This document shows positions 40,184-51,491 of a DNA stretch of 64,000 nucleotides, in pieces. A program made the position numbers and the translations under genes. Within the stretch, counting starts at the first letter, position 1; each line of letters opens with the position of its first letter. This DNA is from Paguma larvata. Its lineage: Eukaryota; Chordata; Mammalia; Carnivora; Viverridae. The notes beneath the pieces are model-generated. The model worked only from the letters and a program-made list of their open reading frames with translations, did no database searches and was not told where the DNA came from. Location: assembly GCA_030068075.1 (NCBI GenBank), contig CM057841.1, forward strand, positions 48,029,030-48,093,029, written 5' to 3'.

Positions 40184-40911
40184 CAGTCCCAGTGGCTAAA
40201 ATGAACAAATCAGGGAACTATAGATGCTGGCGGGGATGTGGAGAAGCAGGCACCCTCCTACACTGTTGGTGGGAATGCAAACTGGTGCAGCCACTCTGGA
40301 AAACGGTGTGGAGGTTCCTCAAAAAAATGAAATAGAGCTACCCTATGACCCAGCAATAGCACTGCTAGGAATCTACCCAAGAGACACAGGAATGCTGATG
40401 CATAGGGGCACGTGTACCCCAATGTTCATAGCAGCACTTTCCACAATAGCCAAATCATGGAAAGAGACTAAGTGTCCATCAACTAACGAATGGATAAAGA
40501 TGTGGTGTATACATATATATATGATAGAATACTATGCGGCAATGAGAAAGAATGAAATCTGGCCATGTGTAGCCAGATGGATGGAACTGGAGGGTATTAT
40601 GCTGAGTGAAATAAGTCAGTCAGAGAAAGACGGATACCATATGTTTCCACCCATAGGTGGACTTTGCGAGACTTAACAGAAAACCAGGGGGGAGGGGAAG
40701 AGGAGAAGGAAAAAAGACACAGAGAGGGAGGGAGACAAAACTTAAGAGACTCTTAAATACTAAGAATCAACCGAGGGTTGAGGGGTGTATGGGAGCGGGG
40801 AGAGCGGGTGACGGGCACGGAGCAGGGCACGGGTTGGGATGAGCACTGGGTGTCGTACAGAAACCAATGCGACAATTCAAAAATTTAAAAAATAAATAAA
40901 TAAATAAAAAT
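40184..40911 (+). mobile_element. Recent 5'-truncated L1
   Basis: 728 bp holding the last part of ORF2 and the 3'UTR with an (AAAT)n tail. ORF2 words [32 protein letters not shown] and MWCIHIYMIEYYAAM are easily read. One base is short in the A-run at 40321-40327, which shifts the frame. The 3'UTR is G-rich (AACCAGGGGGGAGGGGAAG...GATGAGCACTGGGTGTCGTA). Too short to be autonomous. Confidence 0.95.
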
Positions 40912-40925
40912 AAAAGCAAGGTGTG
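40912..40925 (+). repeat. Right target-site duplication of young L1
   Basis: Exact 14-bp copy of 40170-40183. Confidence 0.95.
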
Positions 40926-42025
40926 AAAGTTTTTCACTGGCTCCCTCATTTGCTTGATTTTAATTATCCTTATTTGTTGTCATATTCCAAATCAATGGAA
41001 GTTTGTTGCCACGAACAAAACAATACAATACAAAGATGTCTGAATTTGTGTGTGTGTCTCTCTTAGAAGGACACCAGATCTGACATCTTCATCCCGCACT
41101 TCCTTCCCCTCCTTCTCTCCTTCACGGTACTACTGGTGTCAATGCCTGGCCCTCCGCATCTTTCTCCACGTTCACGCTAATATATGTGACATACATACAC
41201 ACAGAGAGGAAGTTTGCTCGTTTGTCCTAATACAATCAAATAACCAGATCCACATAACTTATCTTTCCACTTCACAACAGGCAAATCTGCAAGTCTGTAT
41301 AATTTTTTTATCCTCTAGACGCAAACACACACACTCAGAAGTCATCCTCCGTAAGTGGGATTTATAGCAGACATGCTGTGGGCTGAGCATCTTAGTTATT
41401 TTCAGGGCAGTCTTGAAACCTTTTTTTTTCCCTCTTCTTCCTTTTCCCCTTTCCTTTCCTTCGCCTGCAGCCCTAGTAAGGAGCCTGATGGGCAGCCTTC
41501 GCTGCATTTTTCATGCTCACCTATCTGTAGAGAAGCACACACATATATACAAGTGTGGGGCTTGGGGTCACGTGTTGCTTTCCAAAACATGGGATCATAA
41601 TAGCACCCATGTCCATTTCTTATTTTTCTCTCTCAATTAAATCCGACAGGGAAAGCCTTCTGCATCTTTTAATGACGACACAAAATTTCCTGCCTGGACT
41701 TCTGCTTTGTTTCCAGCTGTTGTCGTGCTGGTGGGTTTTGTTTTGGTTCTGTCTTGTTTTTTGTTTCTTTTTTGACGTTAAGAATAATTCCACAGTAACA
41801 TTCCAGGGACTTTCATCCTCTAGCTCTCTTTTTCGTTCTTGCTGCCGACTCCCTCCTGGCTGCTGGTTTCCTAGTGCATTTTGTAATTTGGGCTCTTTTG
41901 CTCAAGTTCAACAAGCATCCTAACAGCAGCCTGAGCAGGCTGGGTGTATCCCTCTGAAGAGGTTTTGCTTTTGCTTCTGCAAGGTATCCCCAAAAGTTAC
42001 CAGCCTGAAATGACTTTCATTTTTT
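40926..42025. other. Unassigned sequence
   Basis: AT-rich and unique-looking. No repeat family or exon named. Confidence 0.35.
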
Positions 42026-42310
42026 TTTATTATAGCAAAATACACAATATATAAAACTTACCATCTTAACCTTTTTTTTGGTTTTTTTTTTTTTTTTTAC
42101 CATCTTAACCATTTGTAAGCACACAGTTCTATAGTTTCACTACTTTCATATTGTTGTGCCACCGACCTCCAGGACTCTTATCTTGTGAAGCAGAAACCCT
42201 ATGCCCTTGAAACAACTCTCTACTTCTCCCTCCCTCATCCCCAGCCAAGCACCACTCTACCTTCTGTCTCTCTGAATTTTCCAGCCAGGAATGGATTTTA
42301 TGTTCATTTC
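42025..42310 (-). mobile_element. L1 3'-end fragment
   Basis: AGCAAAATACACAATATATA, AAACTTACCATCTTAACC, then TTGTGCCACCGACCTCCAGG. ACCATCTTAACC occurs twice around a T-run (42060-42110). Confidence 0.65.
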
Positions 42311-42990
42311 CTGGCCTAGAGACTCCAGATCACATGAGTAGTGTAAACCGGATCGCAAATTCAAAAGGGGGCAGGAGTGTGGTTATAAATTTCTCACAAG
42401 AGGCCTTCCCCAACCAGATCCAGGCCAAGTTAGAAGTTTCCTGCTCCCCGCCTTTGAAGGGGAGCGTATTTTTTCTGGCCCAACTTTCACTGGAAGTGTA
42501 AACCCTGGAGGGTCCCAGATGTATGTGGGAGTCACATTTCTACCTCTCTGCTTCATACAGGATCAAAACTTGGTCCCTTGTCCCTATAGCTATTCAGACC
42601 CAAGTCCCTGCCTTATCCGGACCAGCAAAAGATGCTCAGGGCAGGGAAAGCTGTCTCACTCCCTCCCCAGACAGGCTGTCAACTTCCTTTTACATCTCTT
42701 GTCCAAGGGCTATCCAATTTCCATGCAGCTATGCGTAAAAAGCATGCTGACTGTTTTCTAGCCTAAGTTTCCAGATGTTTTATAGTTTTTCCCCCACAAA
42801 CTATCAAATCTCCCATCGTACTGAAAAGCCATCTCTCTTATATTTCTTTTTCCTTGTATGGGTTATTTTAGTCTTGAACTTTTCATGGCTCCAGCCTCAT
42901 TTCTCCAATGGAACTACAGCTCTGGCATTCCCCAGGCACAGTCCCCACTGGACACACAGGAAATGCCCATTGACACCCCGCAGAATGAGA
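42310..42990. other. Unassigned sequence
   Basis: Unique-looking; no exon found. Confidence 0.3.
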
Positions 42991-42998
42991 CACTTAAT

Positions 42999-43000
42999 CC

Positions 43001-43035
<35 letters not shown>
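42999..43035 (+). repeat. (CA)n microsatellite
   Basis: About 17 uninterrupted CA units. Confidence 0.95.
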
Positions 43036-43037
<2 letters not shown>

Positions 43038-43059
43038 AATTAGAATTCTCACCCTCATT

Positions 43060-43250
43060 TTAAAGAGGAGGAAACCAGACTCCTCTTGGGGACCGTTGGG
43101 GGAAGATGGGTGGGGGGGTGGGGGAAATATAGGAAGGGGATTAAGAGTACACTGATTGTGATGAGCACTGAGTGATGGCTACAACTGTTGAATTGCTCTA
43201 TTATACACCTGAAACTAGTATAGTGTTGTCTCTACTGGATTGAAAAAAAA
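43060..43250 (+). mobile_element. Carnivore L1 3' end
   Basis: TGATTGTGATGAGCACTGAG, TTGCTCTATTATACACCTGA and AACTAGTATAGTG, ending in an A-run. Confidence 0.75.
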
Positions 43251-43334
43251 AAATCACACATAAAAAAGACAAGTTTTCTTATGTAAGTTTCCTTCACTAT
43301 TATTGAAATTGCCACCTATCAAAAAAAAAAAAAA

Positions 43335-43550
43335 TGAGGAAACCAAATCTCAGAAAGTTTGGCAACTTGCCCAAGGTCGCACAGTAGCAAGTAGGAGAGG
43401 AAGTATTAAATCTATGTGTGTCTGGTCCCAAAGCCTTGGGGCTAACTCTGCATTAGGGGATGGTCTGCAGGCAAAAGGAAAAGACCACATTCTGGTTGAG
43501 TCAGACGCTCAACCAACTGAGCCACCTGGGCACACCAGGGAGAACAAACA
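43335..43550 (-). mobile_element. MIR fragment then a CAN SINE head
   Basis: 43335-43440: GAAACCAAATCTCAGAAAGT and CTTGCCCAAGGTCGCACAG. 43498-43538: only the last ~40 bp of a reverse CAN SINE (ACGCTCAACCAACTGAGCCA). Confidence 0.65.
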
Positions 43551-43589
43551 TCTTAAAAATACTGTGGGGGCATTTTTTTAGGTAACATT

Positions 43590-43690
43590 TTTTTAAATGT
43601 AACCTATGTCCAACATGAAGCTTGAACTCACAAACCTGAGATCCAGAGTTACATATTCCACAGACTGAGCCAGCCAAGTGACCCCCGTTA
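43590..43690 (-). mobile_element. Older short tRNA-derived SINE
   Basis: ATGAAGCTTGAACTCACAAA, GAGATCCAGAGTTACAT and ACTGAGCCAGCCAAGTGACCCC. Confidence 0.75.
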
Positions 43691-43694
43691 AGTG

Positions 43695-44090
43695 CATATT
43701 TTTAAGTGAAAAAGACCAATCTAGAAAGGCTACATACTGTATGATTCCAACTACATGACATTTTGGAAAAGGCAAAACTACAGACATGGTAAAAAGATCA
43801 GGGGTTGTCACGGGTTGTGAGGGATGAATGGGGGAGCACACACGATTTGAAAGGCAGTGAAGCTAACCTGTATGATACTGTTAGCTGTGGATATCACAAT
43901 TGTCAGTGTCATTATATATTTGCCAAAACCCATAGAATTATACCAAGAGGGAACCCTCATGTAAACTATGAACTTTAGTTAATAATCATGTATCAATACC
44001 ATCAATAATAACAAATGTACCACACTAAGAATACTTGTTAATAACAAGAGATACTACGTGTCTGCAGTAGGATGGCTTTATGGAACTCTC
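43695..44090 (+). mobile_element. L1-like 3' sequence, decayed
   Basis: TACTGTATGATTCCAACTACA and AAAACTACAGACATGGTAAAAAG are L1 3'UTR-like. The end is unclear. Confidence 0.5.
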
Positions 44091-44097
44091 TGTACTT

Positions 44098-44296
44098 TAT
44101 TTTTTAAAAAAAGTTTATTGTGAGAGAGCATGTGAGTGGGGGAGGGCCGAAGAGGGAGGGAGAGGGAATCCCAAGCAGGATCCACCCTGTCAGCCCAGAG
44201 CCCAACATAGGGCTCGAATTCAGGAACTGTGAAATCATGACCTGAGCCCCAATCAAGAGGTGGAGGCTTAACCAACTGAGCTGCCCAGGTGCCCCA
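44098..44296 (-). mobile_element. CAN SINE, reverse
   Basis: AAAAAGTTTATTGTGAGAGA start; end CTGAGCTGCCCAGGTGCCCC. Confidence 0.88.
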
Positions 44297-44475
44297 GCTG
44301 AGCCAATGTTAAGGGCTTTGCAGGCTCAGGGTTTAAGTCCCAGATCCTGAACCAGCCTCAGCTTCATTCTCTTGAATGAAGAGTTAAGAGAGTTAAGAGT
44401 CATGCCTTACAGGGTTGGGTTAAGAGTTCCAGAACTCTTGTCACTGCAGCATGACAGTCAAAAATTGCATTGCCA

Positions 44476-44680
44476 GGGTGCCTGGGTGGCTTAGTCGATT
44501 AAGCGTTCAACTTCGGCTCAGGTCATGATCTCATGGTTCGTGAGCTGCAGTCATGTATCAGGTTCTCTGCTGTCAGCATGGAACCTGCTTCAGATCCTCT
44601 GCAACCCACTCCCCGTCCCTCCCCTGCTCACTCACTCTCTCTCTCAAAAATAAATAAAATAAACATTAAAAAAATTACAT
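44476..44680 (+). mobile_element. CAN SINE
   Basis: AGGGTGCCTGGGTGGCTTAG head and ATAAATAAAATAAACATTAAA tail. AAAATTGCAT before and AAAATTACAT after. Confidence 0.92.
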
Positions 44681-44684
44681 CACC

Positions 44685-45980
44685 TATGTGAATTCCAGGG
44701 AAGAAAAGGAGGAGTGATCTTCCTTGGCCAGGAGGGAAACCGGGGCAGGGAGGACCAGGAGACACCCTCTGCAGAAGTGTCATTCAAGAAAGGTTTCCCA
44801 ACTGTGGAAAGATGCTGGAAAGTACCTGGCCCCAGCTCAGCCGCCACCGGGCCAGCTAGTCTGCTGGCCTCTGTGAATCACAGCTTTACTGGGGCATGCG
44901 ACAGGTCCTCCAAGGAGGCAAGCGGGAGGGCCACAGAGACTGCAATCCAGGGCGGTGAGGTGACAAGATACCTGTAGGGCACGGGAGGCCAAAAGGACCA
45001 CCACCCACCCCTGGTGTGCCCCTTCCCCTACGGTTCCCTGGGAAGTCCCTCATCACCTTCTTCATCTATAAAATAGCACTACCAAGGCCCACTCCCAGGG
45101 CAGCTGTGGGAGAGAAAGCTTAAATGTAGTTATTCTATCCAGCAGTGAGTGGAACTAATACTGCTGTCAGTTCGACAACTGACACAGAGCCTCGATGGCA
45201 GTAGCAGAGAGAAGGAAAAAGCTGGGCTTCTGCACACATGATTTCACTCCGTCTCCTCATCTGTAACATGGGAATGACACAGTCCTTTATCTCTTGGGTT
45301 CCAGATGAATCCAGTGAGAGCTTAGCAAACCGCCTGGTACAGAGATGTCCTTCATTGATAGCTCCCTGTGCCTCCATAAGGTATGAATGCCACCCCAGCC
45401 AAGCGGGTCATTCTAGATCAATCACCATCTCTGACAAGGCTTCTTCTGTAATCCTGCTTAGCTGTGAGGACAGAGGAAGGCACCGTATTGCCACCATCAG
45501 GGACAGAATTTATTGCCTTGCGGGTACTAGACTGGGAACTTGGACAAACCGAATCATGTGGACGAGGTCTTGGCACCAAGAGAACTAGGTTGGAAAAAAA
45601 CACTGTTGCAAAAAAGCAAAATGTACTCAACAGCCATGGGAAAGACTAAGCTCTGGAAGAGAGTTTTTAAGGAGGGTCTCATTTAATGGAAGAAGGGGGA
45701 AATTGAGCAACAGAGAGCCTGGCTCCCAATCAAGGCCAATGTTGTCTGCACAGTGTTATCCTTGCACCCTGAGGACCCAAGCAAACTGGGCCTGGCTCCA
45801 CAAAGAAGCCAGCCAGAGGGAGGGGACAGTGCTGATTAACCTGGCAAGGGGAGATGGCGGCTGCCGAATCCATACCTGTGAGAGTGTCAAGGCCCAGGAA
45901 CTGTCAGCCAGGCGCAGCGGGGTAGGGAGTGGCCAACTTGTGGCAGGCGGGTTTTGTAGATTCCCACCCAGCATAGAGGG
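44685..45980. other. Unassigned sequence with MIR fragment
   Basis: 45240-45350 has MIR words (CCGTCTCCTCATCTGTAACA). The rest is GC-moderate, unique-looking, with no convincing exon. Confidence 0.4.
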
Positions 45981-45984
45981 CTGG

Positions 45985-46450
45985 AGCCAGACTGTCTAGG
46001 TTTAAATCCCAGCTCTACTATCTACTGGCAACCTTGAGCAGGTGACTTAAACCCTGGGCCTCAGTTCCCATCTGCAAAATGGGGATATAGGAGCACCCAC
46101 TGTACAGGGTTGTGGTGAGAATTTTAGATCAAGCCTGTTCAGGGGCACCTGGGTGGCTCAGTCGGTTAAGCGTCTGACTTCAGCTCAGGTCATGATCTCA
46201 CGGTCTGTGAGTTCGAGCCCCGCGTCAGGCTCTGTGCTGACAGCTCGGAGCCTGGAGCCTGCTTCAGATTCTGTGTCTCCCTCTCTCTCTGCCCTTCCTC
46301 CACTCATGCTCTGTCTCTATGTCTCTCAAAAATAAATAAACGTTAAAAAAAATTAAAAAAAAAAAAAAAAGAGAGAGAGAGATCTAGCCTGTTCAGCATT
46401 TAACACGGTGCTTGCCCAGAGTAAATGGCAGCAGCTATTATTACTGTCAT
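45985..46450 (+). mobile_element. MIR split by a CAN SINE
   Basis: The MIR 5' part (GTTTAAATCCCAGCTCTACT, CTCAGTTCCCATCTGCAAAA) lies before the SINE and its 3' part (ACACGGTGCTTGCCCAGAG) after it. Confidence 0.85.
46143..46382 (+). mobile_element. CAN SINE
   Basis: GGGGCACCTGGGTGGCTCAG head, AAATAAATAAACGTTAAAAA end, then A16(GA)n. Flanks ATCAAGCCTGTTCA and ATCTAGCCTGTTCA form the duplication. Confidence 0.95.
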
Positions 46451-47050
46451 TTAGGGGAGGGCTAGAAGCAAGTCTTCCCACCTGCCTGCTCCCTCCGCCC
46501 CTCTGACTTGGGTCCCACCTTCGCATGGGCCGGTTATATGTAACCAGACTGGACTGGATCACATCGGAGAGGCGCAGAGCCTAGGAGAGCCTCTGCCTCC
46601 AGCACTGCCTCAGGTAGGAGTCTCCTCTGCAGCGTGCCAAGACTCTCCTCACACGCCTCCACTGATGGGGAGTGCTCCGCGTGCGGATGGCTCTGAGCAC
46701 AAGTCCTCTATGTGGGGCTGAAACTGCCTTCCTGCAAACTGCCCTTTAGTGGAAGTGATTTTTCTGCCAGGGACTTTCCAATGTCTGGAATCTACCCAAC
46801 CCACAAGCACTAGGATCACTCTGAGCAGGGCCCTAGGCGGTCCTCCAGGAAGTCTCCCCTGAACCACACACTGAGCATCTTGTGCAGAATTGCACTCCCC
46901 ACAAAAACACACACACGTACCCCCAACACCTGGGTCCGTAAGGCAGAAAGACTAGATGTCCCCAGACCTGACACTAATAACAGCTCGCACACACTGCCTC
47001 ACAAAACCCCTATGAGACATGTACTCGTTTTTCCCCAATTCTAAAAATTG
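46450..47050. other. Unassigned sequence
   Basis: Unique-looking; contains an NF-kB-type motif at 46770. No exon named. Confidence 0.35.
46770..46779 (+). promoter_or_regulatory. NF-kB-type motif
   Basis: GGGACTTTCC, an exact classical kB decamer. A single motif in unique sequence about 36 kb upstream of the IL34 start codon; function is not shown. Confidence 0.3.
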
Positions 47051-47051
47051 T

Positions 47052-47258
47052 GGGAGCACCCGGGTGGCTCAGTCAGTTAAGCATCCAACTTTGGCTCCGG
47101 TCATGATCTCGCAGTTTGTGACTTCGAGCCCTGTGTCAGGCTTTGTACTCAAGAGCCTGGAGCCTGCTTTGGATTCTGGGTCTCCATCTCTCTCTGCTCC
47201 TCCTCTGCCCACACTCTCTTTCTCTCAAAAATAAACATTAAAAAAAATTTTTTTAATT
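47052..47258 (+). mobile_element. CAN SINE
   Basis: GGGAGCACCCGGGTGGCTCAG head; the 'GTGCTGACAGCTC' part is reduced to GTACTCA. TTCTAAAAATTGTG before and TTTTTAATTGTGG after. Confidence 0.9.
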
Positions 47259-47995
47259 GTGGTAAATGTATATAAAATAACATAAAATCTTAACCACTGC
47301 TATGTGTACAGTGCCCTGGTATTAAGCACATTCACATGGTTATGCATCTCCCCCTACCTCCTTCTCCAGAACTCTTTTCATCTTGCAAAACTGAAACTCT
47401 ATACCCATGAAATAATAACCCTCCATTCCTCCCTCCAGTTCCTGGCAACCAGCACTCTACTTTCTGTTTCCATGATTTTGACAACACTAATAAGGGCCTC
47501 AAGTGCCTCATATAAGTGGAAGCATACAGTATTTGTCTTTCTTTGTCTGGCTCATTTCACTTAGCGTAACATCCTTAAGGGTCATCCATGTTGAAGCACG
47601 TGTCAGAATTTCCATTTTAAGGCTGAGTAATATTCCATTGCATGTATATATACACTTGGTTTATCCGTTCTTCTGCTGAAGGACACCTGAGTTACTTCTA
47701 CCTTTTGGCTATTGCAAACAATGCTGCCATAAACAGAGGTGTACTATCTCTTCCAGACCCAGCTTTCAATCTTTTGGGTATATACCCAGGAGTGGGATTG
47801 CTGGATCATAGGAGAGTTCTTTTTTGAGTTTTTCGAGGAACTGCCCAACTGTTTGCCATAGCACTGGTACCATTTTACAATCCCACTAACAGAGCACAAG
47901 GGTTCCAATTTTTCTGCATCCTTGCCCACGCCTGCTATTTTTTGTTTTTGTTTTTTAATGGTAGCCATCCTCAAGTTTATGAGACCTATAGGGAG
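47258..47995 (-). mobile_element. Antisense L1 3' half
   Basis: TAACATAAAATCTTAACCAC, GAGTAATATTCCATTGCATG, GCAAACAATGCTGCCATAAA, ATATACCCAGGAGTGGGATT and TTTGCCATAGCACTGGTACC. Confidence 0.88.
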
Positions 47996-47999
47996 AACC

Positions 48000-48140
48000 T
48001 ATTTTTATCCCTAGCTTTACAGCTGAGGAATGTGGGATTGGAAGGCGCTGTGACTTGCCCAAGGTCCCACAGACAGCACATGGCAGAGCTGGGATTCAAA
48101 TTCGGGGCTGTCTGCAACTGTCTGATACTTTCAACAGGCC
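48000..48140 (-). mobile_element. MIR SINE
   Basis: TTTACAGCTGAGGAATGTGG, GACTTGCCCAAGGTCCCAC and GAGCTGGGATTCAAATTCGG. Confidence 0.88.
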
Positions 48141-49015
48141 CCATCCCAGTAAGTCCTTACTGTACAACCGGTCAGTGACCACCCCGGGGCCTCCAACGTC
48201 CTCGGAGCTCTGTTCAGGGCCTGGCTAGGGAGGAGGCAGTGATCTGGAAGATACTCCCAGGCCCCCGACCTCAGCCCCCTGGATCTCCCAGGCCCAGGAG
48301 ACTCTGAAATTAGCATCTAACACAGACCTTACCCCGCAGGGCTCATAGAGCCTTTGGCAGGGAGGTTTCTTCGGGGTGGGGGGGCTCCTTCTCATGCTGG
48401 TCTGGCTGCAGCAGAGAGTGAGGTTCAAGAGCCCACTCCACGGCATCCAGATGGGAGTGCAGGAAGGGAGGGGGTGCGGGCCTGGAGAGGCACCCAGGCA
48501 GCTCCCTTGAGATTCTCCAATGCAGTCGGACCAGGACCTCAGTGGTTAGAGGGCAGGGTAGGGCTGCCAGGAAAGGCCAGGACAGGACTGAGAAGTTACC
48601 CAAGCAACTAGCATTCAGACGCAGAGCCTGGTGTATCCCTGGCGGTGCTGCCGCATCCCGCCTACGTGACCGTGGGCAAGCTAGTATTCCTTTATGCCTC
48701 AGTTTCTTTCTCTGTAAAATCGGGAAGACTAAGTCAAAGGTTGCAGGAAGCTGTGGACACTAAATGATCACTAGATCCACAATTCCAGGCTGAAGACTGG
48801 GTGCCAGTTACGCTGGCACCATGTCTCCTCCCACGCCCTTGTCTGTCCCACCTGTATGCTACAGCTACCTCGCCCCTCTCCTACGCTGGTCTGCCCTCCA
48901 CCAATGAGGGACTGGCAGAGCCTTGAGATTAAGGATCCTGCCTCCCACATGTCTCCTTTGAGGAGTAACACATTTGAGTTCATTAGTTCTAGTCGGCTTC
49001 TAATAAAAAACAAAT
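48141..49015. other. Unassigned GC-rich sequence with MIR and L2 remnants
   Basis: 48630-48760 is MIR-like (GCCTCAGTTTCTTTCTCTGT) and 48815-48990 L2-like (CAGAGCCTTGAGATTAAGG). 48141-48620 is GC-rich and unnamed. Confidence 0.45.
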
Positions 49016-49019
49016 AAAT

Positions 49020-49130
49020 ACGGGGTGCTTGGCTGGCTCAGTTGGAAGAGCCGATTGATCTTGGGGTTGTAAGTTCAAAACCGCCTTGGGTGTAGAGGTT
49101 ACTTAACTAAAACTTAAAAAAAGAAAACAC
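49020..49130 (+). mobile_element. Older short tRNA-derived SINE
   Basis: GGGTGCTTGGCTGGCTCAGT, TGATCTTGGGGTTGTAAG and TAGAGGTTACTTAACTAAAA. Confidence 0.85.
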
Positions 49131-49390
49131 AAAGTAACAATAATTCCTTCGGGTAAACAAAGATGTTTGCTACTACATTATTTGTGACGATGATAATTTC
49201 AGAGCACCCTGAATTTCCTCCATAGGGACTAGCTGAATTAGCATCCTACCACGAATGGAAGAGTATATGGCAACTACAAATTATAATGGAGCTCCATATG
49301 TGCCAGCATTTCTGTGGCAATAAAGGTTGAGTGGCAGAAAAATACAGGTTATAAGAAAGTCATGTACAGATGATCCCACAGGACACAGAG

Positions 49391-49420
49391 CTGTGTGTGT
49401 GTGTGTGTGTGTGTGTGTAC
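49391..49420 (+). repeat. (GT)n microsatellite
   Basis: About 14 GT units ending at TACACACG. Confidence 0.93.
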
Positions 49421-49424
49421 ACAC

Positions 49425-49585
49425 GACAGACGCTCCAGGTACAGTCTCCTGATCAGTAGCAACAGCATCGCCTAAGAGCTTGTTAGAAATAGAGAAACTT
49501 GGGCCCACCCCGGGCTTTGGGGAATCAGAATTTAACAAAATACCCAGGTAGTTCATGTGCAGGTTACAGTTGGAAAGCGATAAAG
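49425..49585. mobile_element. MER5-like (hAT-Charlie) copy
   Basis: AGCTTGTTAGAAATAGAGAA, CTTGGGCCCACCCCGGGCT, GGAATCAGAATTTAAC and CCAGGTAGTTCATGTGCAGG in consensus order. Confidence 0.8.
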
Positions 49586-49742
49586 GTATTGTCTGGATAG
49601 CTGCCCAGTAAAATATTAGGGAATGGTTATGTCTGGGGGATGGGATTGGGATTTTCTTTTCTTCCTGTGTTTTTCTGAATTGTTAGTATTTTTCCTAATA
49701 AACATGTCATAAAAACAATAAAGCTATTAAAATGCTTGTAAA

Positions 49743-49959
49743 GGGGCGCCTGGGTGGCTCAGTTGGTTAAGCAGCCGACTTCGGCTCAGGTCATGATCTC
49801 ACGGTCTGTGAGTTCGAGCCCCGTGTCGGGCTCTGTGCTGGCGGCTCAGAGCCTGGAGCCTGCTTCCGATTCTGTATCTCCCTCTCTCTCTGCCCTTCCC
49901 TGCTCATACTCTCTGTCTCTGTGTCTCTCAAAAATAAATAAACGTTAAAAAAAAAAACT
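49743..49959 (+). mobile_element. Young CAN SINE with exact 16-bp target-site duplication
   Basis: TTAAAATGCTTGTAAA occurs exactly at 49727-49742 and 49960-49975. Full-length body with a near-consensus head GGGGCGCCTGGGTGGCTCAG. Confidence 0.97.
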
Positions 49960-49975
49960 TTAAAATGCTTGTAAA

Positions 49976-50465
49976 GATATAAGATGCAAAACTCTAAAAC
50001 TCATAGAATAAAATACAGACAAAAAGCTTTGTGACACTGGACTCAGCAATTATTTCTTAGATATGGCACCAAGAGCACAGGCAACAAAAGCAAATGGGAC
50101 TATATCAAAATTGAAAACTTTTGTGCATCAAAGGACATGATCATCAGAATGAAAAGGTAACCTATGGAAGAAAATATATACAAATGTGATAAAGAGTTAA
50201 TATCCAGAATATACAAAAACTCCTACAACTCAACAAAATAATCAAATAACCTGACTGAAGAAAAAAAGGACAAAGGATATAAACAAATATTTCTCCGAAG
50301 AAGATATACAAATGGAGAACAGGTATGTGAAAAGATACTCAGCATCACTGATCGCCAGGGAAATGCAAATCAAAACCACAACGAAGTATCACCCCATACC
50401 CATTAAGATGGCTACTATCAAAAATGCAGAAAACAACATGTTGGTGAGGATGTGGAAAAATGGAA
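49976..50465 (+). mobile_element. Forward L1 ORF2 fragment
   Basis: AGGCAACAAAAGCAAATGGG, TTTTGTGCATCAAAGGACAT, TTAATATCCAGAATATACAA and AATGCAAATCAAAACCACAA. Stops break it. Confidence 0.85.
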
Positions 50466-51485
50466 GTTCTCCGGGTGTAGCCATTGGTCCTTCCAGGCTG
50501 GGATGCAGACAGAACTCTCCCAACAGCCCCTGGGAAGCTCAGGACATAGGTTCCCAGGCTAAATGCAGCTCAGTTCCCAAGGGACACCACCCCGTAATCA
50601 TCGGATGTGACCCTCATGCATAAGTGTGTAAGTTAGCCGGAGCCCAGAACTCCCCTGGGATTGTTGCAGGCCTGGAGGCCACAGTTCTCAGACCTCCATG
50701 GAGACTCCTAGGTTAAGTGGCCATATTGTCCATTTCAAACAAAAGGCCTCTTCCAAGGCTGGGACAGGGACAGCCACCAGACAGTACTGCCTGGGAGGTG
50801 GGGTGGGGTGGGGTGTGTAACTTCAGCTTCCAAAGACATTTTGCAGACCTCTAGAAGGAAAGAGCTACAGGAAGCCTAACTACCCTGAACTCTCAACTGA
50901 GACAGAAGAGGAGACCCACCAACTCTGGAATGAGAACCTTAGAACCCAGCACCCTAACTTTCAGGCCAGGCTCCCCGACACTGAGCCTATCCTAAGAACT
51001 CCACTCTGTGCATTTATCTATTTGGGGTACCATTAAAGTCTTTGAGATGGGGTGGAATGCTGGGTCCATTTCAGGCCTCCAACGTCATCCCCTAAAGCTG
51101 CCAGAACAGGCATCACCAACTCTGCTTAACTCCCTACACCCTTAAGATAAAGCCCAAATTCTCACTTGCCCATCAAAATTTGGCTCCCACTGACTCCTTT
51201 CATCTCCTATTCCACTCTCCCAGTACCGCAGCCTCCTGAACTTCCCTACCCCTCCTGCCCCAAATTCAGCTCTCTCCCATTTCTGCCTAATAGACTATTC
51301 TTCCTTAAGCAGGGAGCTGTCCCGGAGCACCCAGGCTGCCTCAGTCTCAGTCTCTCCTGCTCCCATCAGATGGGCTGTGGGCCTGTATCAAGAGCATGGA
51401 ACTTGTGTTATGCGTCTCGCCCCAGTTTCCAGCACCATGGCCAGCTAGCCCAATAAAAGATTGCTGATCAAGAAAATGAGCACAT
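50466..51485. other. Unassigned sequence with an L2 stretch
   Basis: 51140-51300 matches L2 (GATAAAGCCCAAATTCTCAC). 50466-51140 and 51300-51480 contain ATTAAAGTC and CCAATAAAAGA words that could be old LTR ends; not proven. Confidence 0.4.
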
Positions 51486-51491
51486 GAGTTT

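Noticed and set aside
46153..46335. Recurrent ~60-residue frames reading like MAQSVKRLTSAQVMISR...SSSPASGSVLTA
   Set aside because: They are translations of the CAN SINE and appear at every well-preserved copy (for example 13624, 20039, 27355, 38486, 49754, 55565). They are not a gene family.
49743..49815. tRNA-like heads of SINEs as functional tRNA genes
   Set aside because: The A and B box-like parts of the SINE keep only partial tRNA resemblance and are followed by SINE body and A-tail; none folds as an independent tRNA gene.
50466..51485. Possible endogenous retrovirus LTR
   Set aside because: ATTAAAGTC and CCAATAAAAGA words suggested an LTR, but no paired LTR, primer-binding site or internal genes were seen.
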